DNA of 41,936 nucleotides from an uncultured Methylobacter sp. (lineage in GTDB: Bacteria; Pseudomonadota; Gammaproteobacteria; Methylococcales; Methylomonadaceae): the NCBI GenBank assembly GCA_903832775.1, contig CAILCX010000100.1:1-41936 (forward strand), given 5' to 3'. The translations under genes and the position numbers were made by a program. Positions 19,478 through 28,137 of this stretch are shown here, piece after piece (position 1 is the stretch's first letter; every line of letters starts with the position of its first letter). A model generated the notes under the pieces. It saw only the letters and a program-made list of their open reading frames with translations, ran no database searches and had not been told where the DNA came from.

Positions 19478-19951
19478 TTAATGGCCTGTCCAAGGCATAA
19501 CCGGAACGGTAGAGATGCTGTTAGCAGGCGCTCCATCGATGAGTTTGCGGCTGACGGCAACATAAACCAGGGTATTTCGCTTGGCGTCAAACATTCTGGT
19601 CACACGTGTTTCTTTAAACAGGATTGAGGTGTCTTCGCTAAAAGCGGTTTCTTGATCTGGCAGTTTGCTATTTATAACGATAGGTCCTACCTGGCGGCAC
19701 GCTATCGAGAATTGCGAAGGATCTTCGGCTACACCCAATGTACCACTAATTCCACCGGTTTTCGCCTGGCTGATATGACAAGTCACACCTTGAACTTTTG
19801 GATCGTCAAAAGCCTGAACACACACTTTATGGTTAGCACCAATTAGCTTCCAGGCTGTAGTAATACAGCCAATTTCTTCAGCTTGAGCTTGTTGTGTGAA
19901 GGTCGCGAGTAATAGTAGAGATGTTGCAAGGGTTTGTTTCATATGAATCAT
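19478..19951 (-). CDS. creA: CreA family periplasmic protein
   Basis: Secreted protein of about 155 residues with a signal peptide (MKQTLATSLLLLATFTQQAQA, cleavage before EE). The CreA core follows: EEIGCITTAWKLIGANHKVCVQAFDDPKVQGVTCHISQAKTGG in segments, with three conserved cysteines, and the C-terminal RKLIDGAPANSISTVP. Its biochemical role is unknown; the name comes from the E. coli creABCD locus, and no creBCD genes are near. Two in-frame ATGs (19951 and 19942) are possible; neither has a clear Shine-Dalgarno, and the second gives the more usual signal peptide. Confidence 0.93.
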   Translation of the reverse strand: MIHMKQTLATSLLLLATFTQQAQAEEIGCITTAWKLIGANHKVCVQAFDDPKVQGVTCHISQAKTGGISGTLGVAEDPSQFSIACRQVGPIVINSKLPDQETAFSEDTSILFKETRVTRMFDAKRNTLVYVAVSRKLIDGAPANSISTVPVMPWTGH

Positions 19952-20271
19952 TAAAAATTGATGGCCTGTTTGATTGATTGTAACAGATAATAAACATTAT
20001 TCTACAAAGCCCTGTTTGGGTTATCACGAAATAATATTTGTTCTGCGCGAAAGCGTCCTCTATCAGATTAAACCTTAATTATTGTCAAGTAGCGTAAATC
20101 TGTGATAAATATTGCTCAGAAGCATGCATGAGTCCTGAGTAAGCTAATTGATCGGCTCTGGTTGATTGCCTGTTCTTTCGATGCAGGAACAATGTTTTAT
20201 CATTTTAGTTTTATGCTTGTTTCAAGTTTAAAAAAATGTGACTAAAACAATTAAATATTAAGGGGTTCTAA
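19952..20271. other. 320-base divergent intergenic region, no gene seen
   Basis: Separates creA (minus) from the SmbP-like gene (plus) and must hold both promoters. A TACAAT for creA lies close to its start, without a good -35. A small CTCAG/CTGAG inverted repeat near 20115-20140 is probably chance. Confidence 0.4.
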
Positions 20272-20622
20272 ATGAAAAAATTAGTTTCAATCAGTTTAGG
20301 GTTATCATTTTTTTTAAGCACTTGTGTTTTGGCCGATAGCCATTTTCTGGCAGGAAAAGAACATACAAATGCAGCGGTAGTTCATGGCGCGGCCGGGCAC
20401 ACGCGAATTTTAATTGAGCATGCAAAAGCAGCATTGGAAAATACGTTAGAAGCTTCTTTGGAAGCCAAAGGTGTACAAAAAAGTCATCTGGAAACGGCTG
20501 CAAAGGAGTTGCAAGAATGCCTTGATCTTGCCGGTCTTGGCCATATCGGGGCCGCCACCCTACATGCTGAGGCCGCGGAAAAACACATTAAAGCCAGCAA
20601 TATTAAAAGAGAGGCTCATTAA
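20272..20622 (+). CDS. SmbP-like small periplasmic metal-binding protein
   Basis: 116 residues: signal peptide MKKLVSISLGLSFFLSTCVLA followed by a mature helical hairpin with regularly spaced His (HFLAGKEHTNAAVVHGAAGH, LIEHAKAALE, HIGAATLHAEAAEKHIKA). This matches the small metal-binding protein first described from Nitrosomonas, which binds copper and other divalent metals. The usual repeat spacing of His every 7-10 residues is kept. AAGGGG lies 7 bases upstream of the ATG. It stands just before a UbiA-family gene, but a gap of 109 bases leaves cotranscription open. A role in metal buffering is inferred from the family. Confidence 0.8.
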   Translation: MKKLVSISLGLSFFLSTCVLADSHFLAGKEHTNAAVVHGAAGHTRILIEHAKAALENTLEASLEAKGVQKSHLETAAKELQECLDLAGLGHIGAATLHAEAAEKHIKASNIKREAH

Positions 20623-20731
20623 CTAAACAAAATTTGGGGTTGATGGCGCATTAATCAATGCAGTGAATTATCTGGGCATATTAGAAATGATTTACCTTAC
20701 TCCTTTTGTTTTTTAATGCAGTATTAAACTT

Positions 20732-21634
20732 ATGACTTTATCAATTTTAAAGATATCTCAAATTGTTGCCACATCGCGCCCAGCTTTTCTTTTACTGCCG
20801 CTTTGCAGCCTTTCTCTCGCGCTGGCTTTTGTTGTTTTTCAGGGAATCAGTATTAATTACCTGAATTCAGGGTTGATTGTTTTGGGTGGTTTGGCCGCGC
20901 ATATTAGCGTTAATATGCTGAATGAATATGAGGATTTTAATAGCGGGCTTGATTTTCATACTCAACGCACATCTTTCAGCGGAGGCAGTGGCGTACTTCC
21001 TGCCTATCCTGATTTGGCGAAATCGGTACTATTAGGAGGTATGTTTGGACTTTTGATTACAGCGTTTATTGGCCTGTATTTCTTACGGGTCATTGGCTGG
21101 GGTTTATTGCCGGTGGGATTGTCGGGTTTATTGCTGATTTATTTTTACACCCAAAAAATCACCCGTTGGCCGATTTTTTGTTTAATTACACCGGGTTTGG
21201 CCTTTGGGCCTTTGATGATAAGCGGAGCTTATTATGTTTTAAGTGGACACTACAATGTAGTGCTAACTGTTGTGTCATTAATCGTTTTTTTTCTGGTTAA
21301 CAATTTGTTGTTACTCAATCAATTTCCTGATTTGGAAGCTGATCAGGAAGTAGGTCGACGTCATTTGCCTATAGTGCTTGGTAGAAAGAAATCAGCTTGG
21401 GTTTATGTCGGCTTTTTAATGGCTACCTATATATTGCTTGTACTGTGTGTCTATTTGGCTTTTTTACCGATAACTGCTTTGTTGGGCTTGCTGTCTTTAG
21501 CGTTTGCAATTCCGGCAGCACGGTTGAGCTTGAAATATGCAGATGATAGGGTTAGATTGGACCCGGCTCTGGCGTTGAATGTTGCCGTGACATTAAGTAC
21601 GCCTGTTTTGGTTGCAGTCGGGATTATATTGTAG
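20732..21634 (+). CDS. UbiA-family prenyltransferase
   Basis: Integral membrane aromatic prenyltransferase fold of 300 residues with about eight to nine helices. The first Asp-rich prenyl-diphosphate site is present in a variant form, NEYEDFNSGLD (from residue 64) followed by QRTSFSGGSGVLP. The second is NQFPDLEADQEVGRRHLP near residue 193. This SGGSG and DxEAD arrangement resembles the MenA/UbiA-like subgroup that acts on small aromatic acceptors. The substrate is not evident, and no menaquinone or ubiquinone genes adjoin. It converges on tsaC with 20 bases between the stop codons. Confidence 0.85.
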   Translation: MTLSILKISQIVATSRPAFLLLPLCSLSLALAFVVFQGISINYLNSGLIVLGGLAAHISVNMLNEYEDFNSGLDFHTQRTSFSGGSGVLPAYPDLAKSVLLGGMFGLLITAFIGLYFLRVIGWGLLPVGLSGLLLIYFYTQKITRWPIFCLITPGLAFGPLMISGAYYVLSGHYNVVLTVVSLIVFFLVNNLLLLNQFPDLEADQEVGRRHLPIVLGRKKSAWVYVGFLMATYILLVLCVYLAFLPITALLGLLSLAFAIPAARLSLKYADDRVRLDPALALNVAVTLSTPVLVAVGIIL

Positions 21635-21654
21635 CGTTTAAATCATTCTTAAAC

Positions 21655-22212
21655 TTAGCGTAGTCTATTTCCAGTCAGTGCATCAAAAATTGCGGTTTCC
21701 TGCGTAAGTTGTCCGACTGTTCCATGTACTATAAAAATATCCGTCTTTGCGAAGCTGGTTAACAGCTTTCTCGATTCTCTGATGGCTGGTCGGGTTGTGG
21801 CATTGGCGCTGGTAGAAACTAGAGGACTTCCAAAGTGAGTGCACAAATCGCGGGCTACAGGGTGATTGGTCACTCTGACCGCAAGAGAGTCATGTTCTCC
21901 AGTCAGCCATTTTGGCACCCAAGGCTGGGCTGGAATGACCCAGGTAACGGGGCCAGGCCAGGTCCGAGTTATGCGTTCAATGATGGGCGGATTTAGAATC
22001 AGGTAGGGACGAAGTTGATCCAAAGAGGAAGCGATCAGGATCAGGCCTTTTTCCATGGGGCGTTGTTTAATATCAAGCAAGTGCATCACCGTATTTTCGT
22101 TTAGCGGGTCGCAGCCGAGTCCGTAAACTGCTTCTGTCGGGTAAGCGATAACAGCTCCGGCTTTAAGATAACGGACGGTATTATTTATTTTGAATGGGGA
22201 ATGATAGGACAT
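21655..22212 (-). CDS. tsaC: L-threonylcarbamoyladenylate synthase (Sua5/YrdC/YwlC family)
   Basis: Makes threonylcarbamoyl-AMP from threonine, bicarbonate and ATP for the t6A37 tRNA modification. The YrdC-domain signatures are present: KAGAVIAYPTEAVYGLGCDP near the N-terminus, KQRPMEKGLILIAS, WPGPVTWVIPA, SLAVRVTNHPVARDLC and GSPLVSTSANATTRPA. The length of 185 residues is the short TsaC form without the Sua5 C-terminal domain. It is the last gene of the minus-strand block, 244 bases downstream of topA. Confidence 0.96.
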   Translation of the reverse strand: MSYHSPFKINNTVRYLKAGAVIAYPTEAVYGLGCDPLNENTVMHLLDIKQRPMEKGLILIASSLDQLRPYLILNPPIIERITRTWPGPVTWVIPAQPWVPKWLTGEHDSLAVRVTNHPVARDLCTHFGSPLVSTSANATTRPAIRESRKLLTSFAKTDIFIVHGTVGQLTQETAIFDALTGNRLR

Positions 22213-22319
22213 TTTTTTGTTCTCTCGCTAACGTGGGAACTAACTAAAAAAATTTGTTGGCGGATTCAAAGATTCGAGCTTAATAAAGCAAATTTAATTA
22301 AGAATTTCGTGCCTGAGAC

Positions 22320-22343
22320 GAGTTCAAACCCAGGTTTGAACTC
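22320..22343. repeat. 24-bp palindrome between topA and tsaC
   Basis: GAGTTCAAACC (22320-22330) and GGTTTGAACTC (22333-22343) are exact reverse complements separated by CA. It lies about 110 bases upstream of tsaC on its strand. It is not followed by a T-run, so an operator or a dispersed palindromic element is more likely than a terminator. Confidence 0.6.
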
Positions 22344-22456
22344 CAGAATCTATAAATTATTCGGTAAAGTAAAAATCTGTAAATAGATTTTCTTATGCAG
22401 ATTTAACAACGCTTTACCGTCTCGATTAAATGATAAATGAAAAAATCGAATTTAAT

Positions 22457-24784
22457 TTACAATGTGCCCGGTTCTTTTGGTCCGTTTACATCAGCAGGAT
22501 CACCTTCATAAGGCGTTATGTATTTGCATTCTTTTTGTGGACACACTTTTTCCACACCGCGTTTTTTGGTTTCTTTGACGGTCAAAATGGGCCAAGCACA
22601 ATCTGGGCAGCTATCTTTGATCGGGGCGTTCCATAAGGCGTAATCGCACTTTGGATATTCAGAACAGGAGTAGAAGATTTTACTGTTTCTGGATTTTCGT
22701 TTGAGAATATTGCCTTTTTTGCATTGCGGACATTCAACGCCGGTATCCATCGGTTTTTCCAAAGGCTCAATATGCTTGCATTTTGGGTAACCGCTGCAAC
22801 CGATGAATTTACCGTAGCGTCCAGCTTTAATAACCAAAGGCGACTCGCATTTAGGGCAGATTCGGCCCTCTACAACCTCCGGTTCATCAACAGCGCCGGC
22901 ATCGTCATTCAGATTTCGGGTATAGGAACATTCCGGATAGTGGGTGCAGCCGATAAAGCGTCCATTTCTGCCCAAGCGAATAGAGAGCGGGCTGTCACAT
23001 TCGGGACATTTTTCGTCGATAGCTTCCTGGGTAACATCTTTACGCTGAACGCTTTCTTCTTTTTCATGAATCAAGGTCGTGAAAGGTTTCCAGAAGTCAT
23101 GCATCAAGGGAACCCAGTCTTTTTCGCCCCGTGATACCGCATCCAATTCATCTTCAAGGTTGGCGGTGAAATCGTAATCTACGTATTTGGTGAAATGTTC
23201 AGTCAGGAATTTATTGACGATTCTACCGACATCGGTCGGATAGAAACGTTTGCTGTCCAAGGTGACATACTCACGGTTTTGTAAAGTCGAAATAATCGAC
23301 GCATAAGTCGATGGCCGGCCGATACCATGTTCTTCGAGGGATTTTACCAAACTGGCTTCGCCGTAGCGTGGCGGTGGCTCGGTAAAATGCTGTCCGGCAT
23401 TGATGTCGTTAAGCTGGACAGGTCGACCTTCCTCCATCGGAGGTAGAAAGCTTTCTTTGTCGTCGCTTTCGTTACTATCGTCTTTTCCTTCCAGATAAGC
23501 GGCCATGAAGCCGGGTGTTGCAACCGTTGAACCGGTTGCCCGAAAAACATGCTTGCCTTCGCTACAACTTAAATCGACAGATACTCTATTGAGCGTCGCA
23601 TGAATCATCTGACAAGCGATGGTGCGCTTCCAGATCAGTTCATAGAGTTTGAATTGTTCAATGCTCAGTTGGTCTTTTATTTGGCTGGGCAAATACCGTG
23701 GATAAGTTGGGCGTATCGCTTCATGCGCTTCCTGGGCATTTTTTGATTTGGTCTTGAACAGTCGGGGTTCTTTAGGCACATTGTCCGCGCCGTAGTTCTC
23801 GGCAATCAAAGCGCGGATTTCCTCAACGGCATCTACCGAAAGATTAACCGAGTCGGTACGCATATAGGTAATCAGACCTGCCGTTTCGCCATTGATATCG
23901 ATGCCTTCATAAAGTTGCTGGGCAACTATCATGGTGCGTTTGGTGGTGAAACCTAATTTGCGCGAAGCTTCCTGTTGTAAAGTCGAAGTGATAAACGGCG
24001 GCGCGGGGTTACGCTTTTGCTGTTTCTTTTCAAGTTTGGTAACCATCAGCTGGCCGTCTGCGGCAACCAGCAAGGTTTGTTTGGTTTTTTCAGCCAGTTC
24101 CTCATCGGTAATGCTAAATTGACTGATTTTGTCGCCGTCAAACTGGATTAATTTGGCTTTAAAGGATTGCTCCTGGGCAGTGAGAGCAGCATCAATTGTC
24201 CAGTATTCCCGGCTTTTAAACGCCTCAATTTCAAGTTCGCGCTCTACAATCATTCGCAAAGCAGGGCTTTGAACCCGACCTGCGGACAAGCCACGACGAA
24301 TTTTTTTCCATAACAATGGCGACAGATTAAATCCGACCAAATAATCCAAAGCGCGGCGTGCCTGTTGGGCATTGACCAGATTGATGGCTAATTGTTCCGG
24401 ATTAGCGATAGCTTCAGTGACCGCTTTTTTGGTGATTTCGTGAAAGACAACCCGATGAACCGGCTTGTCTTTCAGCAGTTTTTTTTCTTTTAGCAGTTCA
24501 AGCAAATGCCAGGAAATGGCTTCTCCTTCTCTATCAGGGTCAGTCGCGAGATATAAGGTGTCTGCAACTTTAAGAGCCTTGGCAATGGCTTGAACATGCT
24601 TCTGATTACGTTCAATAATCTCATATTTCATGGCGAAGTCATTGTTTGGATCAACTGCGCCTTCTTTGGGAATAAGATCGCGGACATGTCCATACGAGGC
24701 CAAGACATGAAAGTCTTTGCCTAAATATTTTTCGATGGTTTTGGCTTTTGCAGGTGATTCTACAATGACGAGATTTTTACTCAT
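22457..24784 (-). CDS. topA: DNA topoisomerase I
   Basis: Relaxes negative supercoils by type IA strand passage. The Toprim domain opens the protein (KNLVIVESPAKAKTIEKYLG, then LATDPDREGEAISWH with the metal-binding acidic residues). The active-site Tyr307 lies in GLITYMRTDSVNLS. The C-terminus carries four zinc ribbons, the first three with CPxC and a matching YPEC/YPKC pair and the last with CPDC/CPQKEC. Length 775 residues, a little shorter than the 865 of E. coli. Neighbours smg and dprA upstream on the same strand are a common gammaproteobacterial order. Confidence 0.97.
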   Translation of the reverse strand: MSKNLVIVESPAKAKTIEKYLGKDFHVLASYGHVRDLIPKEGAVDPNNDFAMKYEIIERNQKHVQAIAKALKVADTLYLATDPDREGEAISWHLLELLKEKKLLKDKPVHRVVFHEITKKAVTEAIANPEQLAINLVNAQQARRALDYLVGFNLSPLLWKKIRRGLSAGRVQSPALRMIVERELEIEAFKSREYWTIDAALTAQEQSFKAKLIQFDGDKISQFSITDEELAEKTKQTLLVAADGQLMVTKLEKKQQKRNPAPPFITSTLQQEASRKLGFTTKRTMIVAQQLYEGIDINGETAGLITYMRTDSVNLSVDAVEEIRALIAENYGADNVPKEPRLFKTKSKNAQEAHEAIRPTYPRYLPSQIKDQLSIEQFKLYELIWKRTIACQMIHATLNRVSVDLSCSEGKHVFRATGSTVATPGFMAAYLEGKDDSNESDDKESFLPPMEEGRPVQLNDINAGQHFTEPPPRYGEASLVKSLEEHGIGRPSTYASIISTLQNREYVTLDSKRFYPTDVGRIVNKFLTEHFTKYVDYDFTANLEDELDAVSRGEKDWVPLMHDFWKPFTTLIHEKEESVQRKDVTQEAIDEKCPECDSPLSIRLGRNGRFIGCTHYPECSYTRNLNDDAGAVDEPEVVEGRICPKCESPLVIKAGRYGKFIGCSGYPKCKHIEPLEKPMDTGVECPQCKKGNILKRKSRNSKIFYSCSEYPKCDYALWNAPIKDSCPDCAWPILTVKETKKRGVEKVCPQKECKYITPYEGDPADVNGPKEPGTL

Positions 24785-24888
24785 TTATTTAAAAGGCTTA
24801 AAGGCGAAAGACTAAAGACTAAAGGCGAAGGCTAAAGGCGGAAATGTAGGTTTTTTGCCTTTAGTCTTTTACCTTTTGCCTGATTTGT
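24785..24888. repeat. Intergenic tandem-like repeats and inverted repeat (AAAGGCG/AAGACTAAAG)
   Basis: Short units AAAGGCG and AAGACTAAAG recur several times at 24791-24841. AAAGACTAAAGGC (24814-24826) is matched by its exact reverse complement GCCTTTAGTCTTT (24857-24869). A related stretch sharing CCTTTAGTCTTTT lies at 35879-35890 before rplM. Confidence 0.6.
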
Positions 24889-25356
24889 TCAATGCAAATA
24901 GGTTGGAATTAGTTCGTAGACTAAATCTTCCATTCTGGAAAATGCGATTTCTTCGTCCGGTTGGCTAAGTAATACCATTAGCACGATCCATTTTAACTTT
25001 TCCATGGATATTTCTTCATTTTCCAGTGCCATAGCCCGATCAATCACAATTTCCCGATTGGCCGCACTCAGGATGCCGTTATGCTCCAGAAACATAATTA
25101 AATTACGGCATTCAATATCCAGCGCATCAATTTCCTGGCTACAAAAAATCCGGAATACAGGAGACGCGGAAGGTTTGATTGCTCTTTGCAGGCTAAGTGA
25201 CTCCAGCCAATCAAAAGCTTTATTGACTTCTAGTTGTTCAAAGCCAGCCTCCATTAGTTCTGTTCTTACAACATCACTATCCGGAAGTATTTCAATTTCA
25301 TCTTCCATATAGTTTTCAAACAGATACATCAGAACATCAAAAATATTTTCTTTCAT
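24889..25356 (-). CDS. smg: Smg family protein (DUF494)
   Basis: Small acidic cytoplasmic protein of 155 residues that begins MKENIFDVLMYLFENYME, the family hallmark, and ends with VLMVLLSQPDEEIAFSRMEDLVYE. Its biochemical function is unknown. The frame opens 18 codons further upstream, overlapping dprA, but homologues start at the Met at 25356. It is downstream of dprA and upstream of topA on the same strand, the usual order for this family. Confidence 0.93.
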   Translation of the reverse strand: MKENIFDVLMYLFENYMEDEIEILPDSDVVRTELMEAGFEQLEVNKAFDWLESLSLQRAIKPSASPVFRIFCSQEIDALDIECRNLIMFLEHNGILSAANREIVIDRAMALENEEISMEKLKWIVLMVLLSQPDEEIAFSRMEDLVYELIPTYLH

Positions 25357-25376
25357 GGGTTTTTGCTTGTTTATGA

Positions 25377-26483
25377 TTATTTTATTCTCGTATAGCAGCC
25401 GCCAGGGCATGCTTCCAGGTAACCTTGTAATTCAAGAATCAGTAACATTGATGAAATAACTTCAACTGATTCGTTGGTATTTTCAACCAGAGTATCGATA
25501 GAAGTTGGGCTAAACATGACAAGATTCAATAATGTTTGTTGCTCTAGGTCAAGCGTTGATTGCAATGATGATACAGGAAAATCATCAAGCTGTTGATTAA
25601 AAACGTTTAACTCCTCAAGTATATCTTGGGTGGTTTCGACAAGTTTTGCCCCTTCACGAATGAGAGCGTTGCAACCTCTTGCCAGAGGGTTATAAATGGA
25701 ACCGGGGATGGCAAAAACTTCGCGATTTTGTTCCAGTGCCATGCGTGCAGTAATCAGCGAACCACTTTGTTTTGCCGCTTCAACTACCAATAAGCCCAGA
25801 CACAGGCCGCTGATAATACGATTGCGTCTGGGAAAGTGATTGGCCTTAGCGCTAGTGCCAGGTGGGAACTCGGAAATCATCGCGCCGGTATTGACAATCT
25901 CGGTAGCCAAGTCTTTATGTTTTGCAGGATAGACGCGATCCAGTCCGGTTCCGGCGACAGCAATAGTATAACCATTGGCCTTTAAGGTGCCCAGATGACT
26001 AGCTGCATCAATGCCCAAAGCAAGTCCGCTGGTTATCGTAAAGCCGCATTGACTTAATGTTTTCGCAAAGCTGAAAGCAATCTCAAGACCGGCGCTGGAA
26101 GGGTTGCGACTCCCGACAATGGCGATTTGCGGATTTGATAATAACTCAGGATTTCCGCGCACAAACAGTAGTGGCGGCGGATCGGATATTTCTTTTAGCT
26201 GTACCGGATAGTTTGCGTCATTAAGACAAATGACATTATTATTGGGGAGATCCAGCCAGTTCAGGTCGTAGTCGATGAGCGTCCAGTCAGGATTTCTAAT
26301 CGCGTTTACAATATCGCTTTTTAAGCCTAAAGCGCTAAGCGCTGTTGCTGATTCAGCAAATAGCTGTTCAGGTGTATGACTTTCCAGTAAGCGAAGAAAA
26401 GTGCGGCAACCTACACCTGGCGTACGCAATAGCGCAAGCCAATATTTGAGGTTCGGGTTAGTCGTTACTGCGTTGGTATTCAG
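25377..26483 (-). CDS. dprA: DNA-processing protein DprA
   Basis: Loads RecA on incoming single strands during natural transformation. The Rossmann-like DprA core is complete: IAIVGSRNPSSAG, TSGLALGIDAASHLGTL, AVAGTGLDRVYP, ISEFPPGT followed by NHFPRRNRIISGL. The C-terminal winged-helix DML1-like domain fills the last 70 residues. The first canonical start in frame is TTG at 26429, yet the conserved family N-terminus LKYWLALLRTPGVG is encoded upstream of it. The only plausible initiator for that is CTG at 26483-26481, which overlaps the LysM gene stop in a CTGA quadruplet (usually ATGA). I annotate to the CTG; if it is not used, the gene starts at 26429. Confidence 0.87.
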   Translation of the reverse strand: MNTNAVTTNPNLKYWLALLRTPGVGCRTFLRLLESHTPEQLFAESATALSALGLKSDIVNAIRNPDWTLIDYDLNWLDLPNNNVICLNDANYPVQLKEISDPPPLLFVRGNPELLSNPQIAIVGSRNPSSAGLEIAFSFAKTLSQCGFTITSGLALGIDAASHLGTLKANGYTIAVAGTGLDRVYPAKHKDLATEIVNTGAMISEFPPGTSAKANHFPRRNRIISGLCLGLLVVEAAKQSGSLITARMALEQNREVFAIPGSIYNPLARGCNALIREGAKLVETTQDILEELNVFNQQLDDFPVSSLQSTLDLEQQTLLNLVMFSPTSIDTLVENTNESVEVISSMLLILELQGYLEACPGGCYTRIK

Positions 26484-27598
26484 GGGGTTTTAACTTTATC
26501 AAGGACATGGAGTGCCTGGGTCGCTTTCATGACCAGTGCGTAACTCACATGTGTGAAGGGACGAAAAACCATCAGGGTGCCGGCCACTTCATTGGGAAGA
26601 GTAATTAAATCATTCTTAATCGGGCTGTAATTATCTCTGATCGCTTTGCCGTGTTTGGAAATATTCAGTTCGTGTCCAACTGAAAGGCCGTCAGCTGAGC
26701 CTTTGTCAATTACTACGATGTCGTAGCGACCAATCTGTGAAACGCCGCCAAGCACGCTGAGAATGCTACCTTCGATGCTTTGTTCGGGTGGGTGGGGAAA
26801 ATAGTTCAACGCAATATCCTGTTCAGCGTTGGCCATAATTCTGTCTCCGGTGCGGACTTCACGCGTGGACTTGGTAATGACCAATGTCGCCGGGTCGCCG
26901 GGTTGTTGCAAGGAAGCGTCGGCAATATATTGAGCTTCGTAGCCTAGAATTTCACCGTTGGCTGGACTGATATAGGCATTGCCTGGCCGATAAATCGTAT
27001 AAGCCTGGTTGTCGGTTTTGGTGATAGAACGCACATAGACCCTGTCGCCTGTGCCGACAATGATGTGTTCGCCTGCAAAATCAACTACATAAGGTGAGTT
27101 GTTCAGTTCATCTTTGTCTACCACTTTCGGGGATGCCAGGTAGCTGGCTATGGATTCAGTGGGTATTAATCGTATGGCTGCTTTAAGCTCGGTTTCACGA
27201 ATACAGGGAAGCACTTTGCCGTCTTCGGAGACGGCAAAACTTTTACGACCATTTTTATATTCTTCTTCGCGAAGTACGCACGGGGCATTTGAGCTGACGG
27301 CTGATTCAGTGGCATCGCTCCTGGAAAGACTCAGTTGCGGTTTGCCACTCACTATCGAAAAATACAGAGTGTCGCCGGGGTAAATCAGATGAGGATTCTT
27401 AATTTGGGAATTAAGAATCCATAGCTCGGGCCATTGCCAGGGGTGTGTTAAAAATTTACCGGAGATATCCCATAAAGTATCATTTTTGGTAACGGTATAT
27501 TTATCGGGATGAGCCGGGTTGATCTGAAGTTCTGTCGCCTCTGCGTTCAAGCTAAGAAGTAGAGTAATGATCAATCCCGTGAGTGTTCGAAAAGCCAT
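26480..27598 (-). CDS. LysM peptidoglycan-binding periplasmic protein
   Basis: Signal peptide of about 21 residues (MAFRTLTGLIITLLLSLNAEA) and then one LysM domain (KYTVTKNDTLWDISGKFLTHPWQWPEL, with LIYPGDTLYF at its end). A long C-terminal region of about 280 residues has conserved stretches such as VIDKGSADGLSVGHELNI. Proteins of this layout stand directly upstream of dprA in many gammaproteobacteria, and their exact function in the envelope is not settled. It is translationally adjacent to dprA (stop overlaps the presumed start) and heads the dprA-smg-topA block. Confidence 0.9.
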   Translation of the reverse strand: MAFRTLTGLIITLLLSLNAEATELQINPAHPDKYTVTKNDTLWDISGKFLTHPWQWPELWILNSQIKNPHLIYPGDTLYFSIVSGKPQLSLSRSDATESAVSSNAPCVLREEEYKNGRKSFAVSEDGKVLPCIRETELKAAIRLIPTESIASYLASPKVVDKDELNNSPYVVDFAGEHIIVGTGDRVYVRSITKTDNQAYTIYRPGNAYISPANGEILGYEAQYIADASLQQPGDPATLVITKSTREVRTGDRIMANAEQDIALNYFPHPPEQSIEGSILSVLGGVSQIGRYDIVVIDKGSADGLSVGHELNISKHGKAIRDNYSPIKNDLITLPNEVAGTLMVFRPFTHVSYALVMKATQALHVLDKVKTP

Positions 27599-27906
27599 AT
27601 TAAGTTCCTGTGGAGTCTTTTTGCGCTACCTGGACCTAAAAGTTTAGATGAAATAAGTTGGAAAATACAGTTTGACAGTAAATAAAGCTAGCGTACTTAA
27701 AGTCCTGCGTTATCGTAGGTAAGCGGTTGCCATTCCGAGAACTTGTAATTTGCAGGGCGTATCGGTGTTGCGCCATCAATACATGTGACATTCAAATGGA
27801 TGGCTATCAGTCGATGTGTGGACCGGCAACGGCTATTAAGAAGGCTATTTGGCCTAAATAAAACATTGGTTGGGGATTCTTGCGACCTTAAAAAACAGGC
27901 CATAAA
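27599..27906. other. 308-base intergenic region, no convincing gene
   Basis: Upstream of the LysM gene and so expected to hold its promoter. A 68-codon minus-strand frame (27697-27903) follows the next gene immediately, but has no ribosome site and unlikely composition. Confidence 0.4.
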
Positions 27907-28137
27907 TTAACACCAAATATATTTATCTTTAAAGTCAAAGTTTTGTTTTGTGTCATTAGGGTTTCGTCCACCAGTATTGCCCTGCTTAATACATTCCGCT
28001 ATGTATTCTTTAAGTACGGTCTGAGCTTCTTCTTTTGACTTGTAGGGACCAACATCACCTTCGCGGGCCTGAAAATACCATTCAACTTTTCCGTTTCTTA
28101 GATTATTAATATAAAAAATTCGATCAGCTTTAAACAT
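27907..28137 (-). CDS. Small conserved-looking protein with WYFxxREGxxGPY motif
   Basis: 76 residues, no signal peptide or membrane segment. The core VEWYFQAREGDVGPYKSKEE with a following helix (AQTVLKEYIAECIKQ) resembles short proteobacterial proteins in the DUF6316-type group, an identification I hold only loosely. The ATG at 28137 has a GGAG about 8 bases upstream. Gene order places it just after a second small ORF on the same strand (28335-28514). Confidence 0.6.
   Translation of the reverse strand: MFKADRIFYINNLRNGKVEWYFQAREGDVGPYKSKEEAQTVLKEYIAECIKQGNTGGRNPNDTKQNFDFKDKYIWC

Noticed and set aside
22320-22343. TPsiC-arm-like sequence suggesting a tRNA fragment
   Set aside because: GTTCAAAC resembles a T-arm, but no acceptor, D or anticodon arms fit around it.
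22201-22386. 61-codon plus-strand frame over the topA-tsaC gap
   Set aside because: It overlaps the tsaC start on the other strand, crosses the palindrome and has no ribosome site.
27697-27903. 68-codon minus-strand frame right behind the WYFxxREG gene
   Set aside because: No ribosome site, composition unlike a protein, and no recognisable domain.
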